Positions 33,393 to 39,411 of a stretch of 39,411 bases of DNA are shown piece after piece (the stretch's first letter is position 1; each line of letters starts with the position of its first letter). The notes beneath the pieces were generated by a model. That model had not been told where the DNA came from. It did no database searches and worked only from the letters and a program-made list of their open reading frames with translations. Where the stretch lies: positions 1 to 39,411 of the forward strand of contig PXRG01000036.1 of assembly GCA_003021105.1 (NCBI GenBank), in the 5' to 3' direction. Both the position numbers and the translations under genes were made by a program. This DNA comes from Halobacteriales archaeon QS_1_68_17 (GTDB lineage Archaea; Halobacteriota; Halobacteria; Halobacteriales; Haloarculaceae).

Positions 33393-34172
33393 TTAGTGCT
33401 TTTCCACTCGCGGCTGTCCGGACTCGTACCATGCCCTGGAGTCGGACACCGTCGCAAGGGGGAACTCCCCGGCGTGGACCACCTCGACGGGCGTGCCCAC
33501 GGGGACCTGGCCGACCGTCCGGTCGTCGGCCAGCAAGTGGACCTCCGTCTCGTTGCGCTCGACGGTGACGGCCACGTCGTCGACGGGTGCGATCCACTGG
33601 TCCGGGTCGGTCGCGTACGGCGAGACCGGCACGACCGAGACGACCGGCTGGTGTGGCGCGACGAGCGGCCCGCCGGCCGCGCGCGCGTAGCCCGCGCTCC
33701 CGGTCGGCGTCGCCAGCACGACGCCGTCGGCCCTGAACTTGGCGATCTGCTCGCCGCCGATCCGGACGGCGTACTCGGAGATGCGGGCGGGTTCGGCGCT
33801 GACGAGCATCAGGTCCGCCAGCGCCCGGGCGCGGTGCCGGCCGCCGACGACCGCGGCCACCAGGTGCCTGGCGTCGTCGGCCCACTCCCCTGTGACTACC
33901 TCGCGCGCGGCCGCCTCGGTCGCGTCGGCCGGGACCGAGGCCACGCCGGGCCCGGCCCCGACGGCGACGACTGGAAACGAAACGGACCGCTCGACCAGGT
34001 CCAGCACGGCCCGCTCACCGACCGCGATCACCGCTCCCGGGTCCGCCGCGATGACGTTTCCGGGATCGCCGACCCGCGGCGTCCCGCCGGCCGCCTCGAC
34101 GGCCGCGGCAACACGTCGGGTGTCGGTCCCGACCACACCCACCACGTCCGGAGCCGCCTCTCCGTCGGTCAT
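33393..34172 (-). CDS. NAD kinase-like protein without the canonical GGDG motif
   Basis: 259 aa with the C-terminal part of NAD kinases clear: ADGVVLATPTGSAGYARAAG, then VPVSPYATDPDQWIAPVDDV. That substrate-binding segment includes the TPTGS loop. In the N-terminal domain, where NAD kinases have the catalytic Asp of GGDGT, this protein reads AVIAVGERAVLDLVERS, with no Asp. It may be an inactive or re-purposed paralogue. The ATG at 34172 is used; a GTG overlaps just upstream. Confidence 0.78.
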   Translation of the reverse strand: MTDGEAAPDVVGVVGTDTRRVAAAVEAAGGTPRVGDPGNVIAADPGAVIAVGERAVLDLVERSVSFPVVAVGAGPGVASVPADATEAAAREVVTGEWADDARHLVAAVVGGRHRARALADLMLVSAEPARISEYAVRIGGEQIAKFRADGVVLATPTGSAGYARAAGGPLVAPHQPVVSVVPVSPYATDPDQWIAPVDDVAVTVERNETEVHLLADDRTVGQVPVGTPVEVVHAGEFPLATVSDSRAWYESGQPRVEKH

Positions 34173-34241
34173 CACCCGTACGCTTGCGGGCAGCGCCCAA
34201 AAGGATGGGGGTCCCGCGTCGCGTCGGGAGTCCCGGGACCG

Positions 34242-35543
34242 TCAGTACGGCCAGTCCCCGACCGCACGGAGCGCTTCGGCGAGTCCCTGCCGGTCCAGTT
34301 CGTCCGCTATCGACGCCGGCGACCACGGATCGGGCGCGACGCCCTCGCCGGCCAGGTCCGCCACCAGTGCCGTCAGGAGAATGGTGCTCTCCCGGAGCGT
34401 CTGCGCCTCCAGTTTGTCGAGCGTGTCGGCCCGCGTGTGTCCCCACCCCCGCCCGGGACCGTCGCTCTCGCTGGCGACGCGCATCCCCGGCACCCCGTGT
34501 TTCACGAACGACCAGTGGTCGCTATGGGTGTTCAGGTCCGGCGTGACCGCGATGGGGTGATCGAAGCGGTCCGCGACCCGTCGGACGGCCGCCCCGAGTT
34601 CGTCGAACCCGTTGGTCGCAACTTCGAGCGTCCGTCCCCCGGCGACGCCGTCGTTGTTGACGACCGCGGCGACGTTCCCGCGGTCGGTATTCGAAGCGTG
34701 GTGGGCCGACCCGACGAGTCCGACCTCCTCGGCCCCGTAGGCGACGAACTCGACCCGGGTCGAGAGCTCCGACGCCCGGGCCGCGAGCGCCTCCGCGATG
34801 CCCACCACGGTCGCGGTCCCGGCCGCGTTGTCGAGGGCCCCCTCCGCGATGTCGTGGGCGTCGACGTGGCTCGTGACCAGCACGCGCTCGTCGGTGTCGG
34901 GACCCAGTTCGGCGTGGACGTTCCCGCTCGGTGTGGGGCCGATCTCCGCTTCGACCTCGACGGTCGCCTCCCGGCCCTCGTGCCGGCGCGCGAGGCGCGT
35001 CCCGACCTCTTTGCTGACCCCCACGGCCGGGATCGGACCGACGGGGTCCCCGCCCAGGCTGACACTCCCAGTGGGCGCGAGACAGCCCTCGACGTGGTTC
35101 CTGAAGACGAACCCGACCGCCCCGCCCTCCGCCGCCAGCGCGTACTTCTCGCGGCGGTGCGGGAACCGGTCGTACCAGTCGGGCACGTCGCTGGCTACCA
35201 TCACCACCGTCCCCGACACGTCGGCGTCCGCGAAGTCCTCGGGGAGGCCGTGCCCGAGGTCGACGAACTCGCCGGTGGCCGTCGCTGCCGGACTGCGCGG
35301 CAACCCGATACAGTCGTGTGTCGTTCCGCCGGCCCTGACGGCGCTGTCGCCCCGGGTCCATCCCGTGATCTCGAACTCGTCTATGCGCGCGTTCCGGGCC
35401 CCGGCGGCGGCCAGGGCGTCTCGGGTCGCCTCGGCCGCCCGGCGTTCGCCGTCGCTGCCGGCCATCCGGTCGCCGACGTCGACGAGTGTTTCGAGGTGAT
35501 TCCAGCCGGTGTCGCTCGTGAACGCGTCGCCGATCCAGCCCAT
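34242..35543 (-). CDS. M28-family metallopeptidase
   Basis: 433 aa. Metal ligands of the M28 dizinc aminopeptidases are visible: VLVTSHVDAHD, GALDNAAGTATVVGIAEALA, FVAYGAEEVGLVGS, VNNDG and LNTHSDHWSF. The segment before them (residues 85-190) looks like a PA-type insert. No signal peptide is seen, so it is probably cytoplasmic, degrading peptides. It ends 70 nt before the NAD-kinase-like start and is divergent from the prenyl synthase gene. Confidence 0.9.
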   Translation of the reverse strand: MGWIGDAFTSDTGWNHLETLVDVGDRMAGSDGERRAAEATRDALAAAGARNARIDEFEITGWTRGDSAVRAGGTTHDCIGLPRSPAATATGEFVDLGHGLPEDFADADVSGTVVMVASDVPDWYDRFPHRREKYALAAEGGAVGFVFRNHVEGCLAPTGSVSLGGDPVGPIPAVGVSKEVGTRLARRHEGREATVEVEAEIGPTPSGNVHAELGPDTDERVLVTSHVDAHDIAEGALDNAAGTATVVGIAEALAARASELSTRVEFVAYGAEEVGLVGSAHHASNTDRGNVAAVVNNDGVAGGRTLEVATNGFDELGAAVRRVADRFDHPIAVTPDLNTHSDHWSFVKHGVPGMRVASESDGPGRGWGHTRADTLDKLEAQTLRESTILLTALVADLAGEGVAPDPWSPASIADELDRQGLAEALRAVGDWPY

Positions 35544-35594
35544 GGCTCCGGGTCGTGGGCGGGCGTGAAATGGTTTCGCCCCGGTCGAGGCCGA

Positions 35595-35606
35595 GCATTT
35601 TTAGTA
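35595..35606 (+). promoter_or_regulatory. Promoter (TATA) of the prenyl diphosphate synthase gene
   Basis: GCATTTTTAGTA, 23-34 nt before ATG 35629; the spacing indicates a leaderless transcript and fixes that ATG over an in-frame codon at 35614. Confidence 0.6.
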
Positions 35607-35628
35607 GTACGCAGTGACCCTTCGGCAT

Positions 35629-36693
35629 ATGCGGGACGTGCTCGAGGAGTGGCGGCCGGTGATCGACGAGGAGATCGCGCGCATCCTCCCGCAGAAGATC
35701 GACGAAGCGTACCTCACCGACTACTTCGGGTCGGCCACCTACAGCTACGACGTGGACGCGATCCGAGTGGCGCTGGCCGATCCGATCTGGGACCTGCTCG
35801 ACCGCGGGGGGAAACGCTGGCGGGCCATCGTCTTCCTGTTGCTCGTGGACGCGTTCGGCGAGGACCCCGAGGAGTACCTCCCGTACGCCTGCATTCCGGA
35901 GATTCTCCACAACGGGACGATCATCGTCGACGACGTTGAGGACGGGGCCGAGAAACGGCGGGGCGAGCGGGCGCTCCATCTCGTCCACGGGACGGACATC
36001 GCGCTGAACGCGGGCAACGCGATGTACTTCCTCCCGCTGAAGATCATCACGCGCAATCCGGGGGGGCTCTCGACGCGCCAGCAACTCGACGCCTTCGAGA
36101 TGCTCACCCACGAACTGAACCGGACCCACCTCGGCCAGGGGATGGACATCCGGTGGCACAACCAGCGGGGGATCGCCATCGACGAGCGGGAGTACTTCGA
36201 GATGTGCGCCTGCAAGACGGGCTGTCTGGGCCGGATCGTCGCCCGGCTGGCAGCGATCGTCACCGACCAGCCCGACGCGGTCGAACGCAAGGTCGCCGAG
36301 TACGCGGAACTGATGAGCGTCGCCTTCCAGATCGGCGACGACATCCTCGACATCGAACACACGCTAGACCGGGCCGGCGACTTCGGGAAGGCCTTCGGCA
36401 ACGACATCCGGGAGGGCAAGAAGACGCTGATGATCATCCACGCGGCCGACAGCGCGCCCGACGACGACGTCGCCAGGCTGGAGGCGATCCTCAACGCCGA
36501 CGAGAACACCGAAGAGGAGATCCTCGAGGCGATCGACATCCTCCAGTCGACCGACAGCATCGAGTACGCGCGCGAGTGGGCGGCCGACCTGGCGGCCGAG
36601 GCCCGCGGCTGCCTCGACGGCCTCGACCTGGACCCCGAGCGGGCCGACCAGCTGAAGACGTTCACCCGCTTCGTCGTCGACCGCCAGAGCTAG
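35629..36693 (+). CDS. idsA: Polyprenyl (geranylgeranyl/farnesyl) diphosphate synthase
   Basis: 354 aa. Condenses isopentenyl diphosphate with allylic diphosphates to make the C20/C25 chains of archaeal lipids. First Asp-rich motif: IIVDDVEDGAEKRRGERA (DDVED); second: FQIGDDILDIEHTLDRAGDF (GDDILD). Also GGKRWRAIVFLLL (IPP-binding) and KAFGNDIREGKKTLMIIHA. The length is slightly above average because of an extended N-terminus. Residues before the first Asp motif set chain length; which product is made cannot be read reliably. Its 3' end overlaps a convergent small gene by 4 nt. Confidence 0.92.
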   Translation: MRDVLEEWRPVIDEEIARILPQKIDEAYLTDYFGSATYSYDVDAIRVALADPIWDLLDRGGKRWRAIVFLLLVDAFGEDPEEYLPYACIPEILHNGTIIVDDVEDGAEKRRGERALHLVHGTDIALNAGNAMYFLPLKIITRNPGGLSTRQQLDAFEMLTHELNRTHLGQGMDIRWHNQRGIAIDEREYFEMCACKTGCLGRIVARLAAIVTDQPDAVERKVAEYAELMSVAFQIGDDILDIEHTLDRAGDFGKAFGNDIREGKKTLMIIHAADSAPDDDVARLEAILNADENTEEEILEAIDILQSTDSIEYAREWAADLAAEARGCLDGLDLDPERADQLKTFTRFVVDRQS

Positions 36694-36962
36694 GCGAACG
36701 CTGCGTAGGCGATCAACAACCCGAAATACAGCGCCACGAGCGCCGCGAGCGCCTTCAGCCGGAACCGCCGCAACTGGTCGCGCTCGGACGCCAGCGCGTC
36801 CTCGAAGGCCGCACGCTCGTCGTCGCCGAGGCGGTCGCCGTGTTCGAGCCCCCGGTGGAGCGCGAGCAACTGGTCGTCGCCGAACGGCCTCCCGCAGTAC
36901 CGACACGCGACCGGCGACTCGCCGTCAGGGACCGCGTAACCGTCGGGGGCGTCGTCGGTCAT
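36690..36962 (-). CDS. Small CxxC/HxxxH protein with C-terminal membrane helix
   Basis: 90 aa. ACRYCGRPFGDDQLLALHRG followed by LEHG gives a C2H2-like pattern (CxxC, then His-x4-His) near residues 20-42. A charged helix follows (DDERAAFEDALASERDQLRR), then one transmembrane helix (LAALVALYFGLLIAYAAFA) at the C-terminus. Its ATG overlaps the stop of the upstream large membrane protein (ATGA), so the two form an operon. Haloarchaea have similar proteins of unknown role; given the neighbour it may assist a membrane complex. Confidence 0.75.
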   Translation of the reverse strand: MTDDAPDGYAVPDGESPVACRYCGRPFGDDQLLALHRGLEHGDRLGDDERAAFEDALASERDQLRRFRLKALAALVALYFGLLIAYAAFA

Positions 36963-38374
36963 ACGTACGGGGGCGGCACCTCCGGTTGCGAGACGATCCA
37001 GAGGCTCGCGGTCGTGTACACCACCATCGCCAGGACCACTGGGTACTGGCTCCGGATCGCCTGGAGCCGCCCGGGGAAGGCCTCGAACGCGATCGCGTGG
37101 GCGACCCAGACCGCGAGCAGGTGGCCGGCCAGGACCGCGGCCAGTTCGACGCCGCCGAACCACTCAGGCAACGCGAGGACCGGCACCGTCGCCGTGGCCG
37201 ACAGCGGACTCGCCGTCGCCGCCGCGAGCGCGGGAGCCAGCGAGAGGAAGTACCCGAGGTAATGTGCGAGGTGGTAGCCGGCGGCGATGGCCAGCAGCGG
37301 TGGCGCGAACCGGCGTGCCAGGTCGCCGGACGACCGGTACGTGTCCGCCGTCCGCCGGCTGTACCGGACGGCCAGCCGGTAGCTACCCAGAACGGCCAGG
37401 AAGCCGGCGACGAGGGCTGCCGGGTAGACCAGGCCGGCCGGGACCCCCGCACCGACCAGCGTCCGCACCGCCCCGCGCCAGGCGGGCGTCGTCACCAGGC
37501 CGTCGTAGGTCGTCGCCCAGAGGATCGCCACGACGAAGGCCACCTCGCCGTCGCTCCCGATCGATTCGGTGTCGGTCAGCCCCGTGCCGGGGAGCCTGAG
37601 ACGGAGCCGGGAGGTCCCGTCAGCGTCCCGGTCGCGCGTGACGGGCGCGACCCGGCCGTAGTACCGGAAGACGCGCGAGACCGGATCGACCGACGCGAAC
37701 CACCGAACGGGGCCGACGACGACCGCGCCGGCGAGCGTGACGGCCGAGTAGCCGAGGACGACGGCCACGAGCAGCCGCGGTCGGTCGGCCAGCGGGCTGA
37801 CGACCTCGATCCAGATCAGCGCCAGCAGTCCGGCCACGCTCGGCCAGGCCCCGACCCCGGGGAGGCCGCGGTCGAGCGACGGGAGCGCGCGGGCGACCGT
37901 CCGCCAGGGATTGATCGCGGGCCAGGCGTTGCCCACCAGGTAGGTCGCCGCCGCAAACCCGGCCCACCAGCCGACCCAGACGCCGAGCACAGCGAGGTTC
38001 GCCAGGGGTTCCCGGGGGCCCGCGAGACCGGTCACGACGAACGCCGCGAGGCCGACCAGGCCGACCAGCCTCCCCGCGCGGGCGAGTAGCCCCCGCGGGA
38101 GCGCCACGCCCCGGTGCCAGGAGTGGATCGCGGCGACCAGCGCCCGGTCGGTGACGAACGACGACAGCAGGAAGGAGGCCCCGACTGCGCCCCCGCCGGT
38201 CGCCAGGAACAGCCAGGTCGGGACGGCCAGCTGTTCGCGGGCGGCCGCGCCGAGCGACCCGCCATGGGCGGCCGCGACTCCCGGTCCGGCCGCCGTTCCC
38301 AGCCCCAGGGCAGCGACACCCGCGGCGATCCGGGTGCGTCGACGCCACCGCCCCGCTGAGGCGAGCGTGTCCAT
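36959..38374 (-). CDS. Large polytopic membrane protein next to oxidase subunit III
   Basis: 471 aa with about 12 predicted helices. The N-terminus (RIAAGVAALGLGTAAGPGVA, AAHGG) looks like a signal or first helix. Motifs: LLSSFVTDRALVAAIHSW, NAWPAINPWRTVARALPSLD, VAFVVAILWATTYDGLVTTP, FAPPLLAIAAGYHLAHYLGY. Conserved His and Trp residues inside helices (HLAHYLGYF) could bind metal or heme, but this is speculation. It is divergent from the oxidase subunit III gene and overlaps a small zinc-finger-like membrane protein downstream. No known family is recognised; assembly or respiratory function is inference from context. Confidence 0.7.
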   Translation of the reverse strand: MDTLASAGRWRRRTRIAAGVAALGLGTAAGPGVAAAHGGSLGAAAREQLAVPTWLFLATGGGAVGASFLLSSFVTDRALVAAIHSWHRGVALPRGLLARAGRLVGLVGLAAFVVTGLAGPREPLANLAVLGVWVGWWAGFAAATYLVGNAWPAINPWRTVARALPSLDRGLPGVGAWPSVAGLLALIWIEVVSPLADRPRLLVAVVLGYSAVTLAGAVVVGPVRWFASVDPVSRVFRYYGRVAPVTRDRDADGTSRLRLRLPGTGLTDTESIGSDGEVAFVVAILWATTYDGLVTTPAWRGAVRTLVGAGVPAGLVYPAALVAGFLAVLGSYRLAVRYSRRTADTYRSSGDLARRFAPPLLAIAAGYHLAHYLGYFLSLAPALAAATASPLSATATVPVLALPEWFGGVELAAVLAGHLLAVWVAHAIAFEAFPGRLQAIRSQYPVVLAMVVYTTASLWIVSQPEVPPPYV

Positions 38375-38464
38375 CACTCGACCTACGGTGCGCGAACCGG
38401 AGTACCTTCCGGACGCAGTCGGGGGAGGCAAACGGGTTTTGGCTTTCAGGACGTACCCGTCCAC

Positions 38465-39316
38465 ATGAGTCTCGCGGACGACGCCGAGGAGAGCGGGGGA
38501 CACCACCTCCCGGCAGTCGAGGACTGGCCCAGGGGATTCGGCGAAGCGAGCTGGTGGCCGTTCGTCACCGCGTTCGGGGCGGCGGGCATCTACGCGGGGG
38601 CCGGGCTGTCCGTGCTCGGCCGCGGCGAGGACGCGGTCGTCGGGACCGCGCTCGGTCCGGCGGTCGTCGCGGCGAGCGTCCTGGTGTTTCTGGGCGGGCT
38701 CTACGGGTGGCTCTACCACGGCTTTGTGGCGAGCTTCTGGGAGCACGGCACGGACGAACACGCGAGCCAGTCGCTCCGGCTCGGGATGGTGCTGTTCCTG
38801 GCCTCGGAGATCGCCACCTTCGGGGCGGGGTTCGCCTACTACTTTTTCGTCCGGGTGGGGACGTGGCCCCCGTCGGAGCTCCCGCACCTCCTGAGTTCGC
38901 TCGTGGCCGCGAACACCCTCGTGCTCGTCGCCAGCAGCGTCACACTCCACCTCGCCCACGTCGGCCTCCGGCGGGGCGACCGTACCCGGTTTCTCCGGCT
39001 GCTCGGCCTGACGCTTTTGCTCGGGGTGGTGTTCGTCGCCGGTCAGGCCTACGAGTACTACGACTTCGTCGTCGGGGAGGGGCTGACGCTCTCGGGTGGC
39101 GTCTTCGAGAGCGCCTTCTTCGGGCTGACCGGCCTCCACGGCCTGCACGTCTCGCTGGGTGCCGTGTTGCTCGGGATCGTCCTGGTGCGCGGCCTGTACG
39201 GCCAGTACAGCGCCGACCGCCACACGTCCGTGAGCACGGCGTCGATGTACTGGCACTTCGTCGACGCGGTCTGGCTGTTCCTCGTGGTCGTTCTCTACGT
39301 CGGGTCGACGGTCTGA
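38465..39316 (+). CDS. coxC: Heme-copper (cytochrome c) oxidase subunit III
   Basis: 283 aa, six or seven transmembrane helices. Subunit III stabilises the proton-pumping terminal oxidase. Family parts: SWWPFVTAFGAAGIYAG at the start, QSLRLGMVLFLASEIATFGA with the membrane Glu, VASSVTLHLAHVGLRRGDRT, FFGLTGLHGLHVSLGAVLLG and MYWHFVDAVWLFLVVVLYVG at the end. The other oxidase subunits are not in the window. The TGA stop (39314-39316) is one arm of the target duplication of a MITE that follows directly. Confidence 0.93.
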   Translation: MSLADDAEESGGHHLPAVEDWPRGFGEASWWPFVTAFGAAGIYAGAGLSVLGRGEDAVVGTALGPAVVAASVLVFLGGLYGWLYHGFVASFWEHGTDEHASQSLRLGMVLFLASEIATFGAGFAYYFFVRVGTWPPSELPHLLSSLVAANTLVLVASSVTLHLAHVGLRRGDRTRFLRLLGLTLLLGVVFVAGQAYEYYDFVVGEGLTLSGGVFESAFFGLTGLHGLHVSLGAVLLGIVLVRGLYGQYSADRHTSVSTASMYWHFVDAVWLFLVVVLYVGSTV

Positions 39317-39411
39317 TACTGGTGGCTGTAAGTACGTGAAAACTCGAATTGAGAATCCAGGCGGAAAGGGTCTGTCTCCGCAGATAGCAGAGACTGGTGA
39401 GTAAAAGAATT
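39317..39411. mobile_element. MITE-like element, family 2, truncated by window end
   Basis: Starts TACTGGTGGCTGTAA right after the coxC TGA stop. The 95 visible bases match the reverse complement of the nested element at 16198-16305 almost perfectly (differences seen at three positions), and the missing 13 bases would complete the right inverted repeat. The expected second TGA lies just beyond the window. Confidence 0.88.

Overview
The window comes from a halophilic archaeon of class Halobacteria. Evidence: high G+C, acidic proteomes, a TFB-type initiation factor, MC1 chromatin protein, TrmB regulator, diphthine synthase, DRG GTPase, S-layer glycoprotein with a PGF-CTERM tail, archaeosortase A, leaderless genes with TATA-like boxes about 25-35 nt upstream of the start, and frequent ATGA stop/start overlaps. 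The family within the class cannot be fixed from sequence alone.

Layout. 1-7.6 kb: 3' part of a tfb gene, a NUDIX hydrolase, an operon of a PHP phosphoesterase and a glutaminase-less asparagine synthetase, a degraded MoaD/SAMP-like remnant, and an operon of a DUF1998 helicase plus a DEDD exonuclease (the MrfA/MrfB DNA-repair pair). 7.7-13.4 kb: PAS remnant, Bcp peroxiredoxin, PNPOx-fold flavoprotein, MC1, TrmB, small haloarchaeal proteins, EamA transporter, CBS protein. 13.4-20.1 kb: an AT-rich spacer, a threonine dehydrogenase broken by an internal deletion, the intact Kbl that would follow it in threonine degradation, RNase HI, DRG GTPase, a tandem glyoxalase-fold protein. 20.3-29.5 kb: a cell-surface island with two exported surface proteins, a lipoprotein, a degraded surface-protein remnant, the S-layer glycoprotein gene and, directly downstream, archaeosortase A. 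29.5-39.4 kb: diphthine synthase, Trm5, tRNA-Thr(CGU), lipoprotein, NAD-kinase paralogue, M28 peptidase, prenyl diphosphate synthase, a large membrane protein and cytochrome oxidase subunit III.

Most notable. (a) The S-layer glycoprotein frame is broken by a tandem 8-bp duplication inside its ETPEPDT linker repeats; removing one copy restores a perfect PGF-CTERM tail, and the enzyme expected to process that tail (ArtA) is the next gene. (b) Two families of ~108-109 bp MITE-like elements with terminal inverted repeats and 3-bp TNA target duplications occur here (three copies of one, two of the other). One is nested in another, and two have landed exactly on TGA stop codons, regenerating the stop. 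(c) tdh has lost about 26 codons including the catalytic Ser region. (d) A bacterial-style MrfAB repair operon is present.
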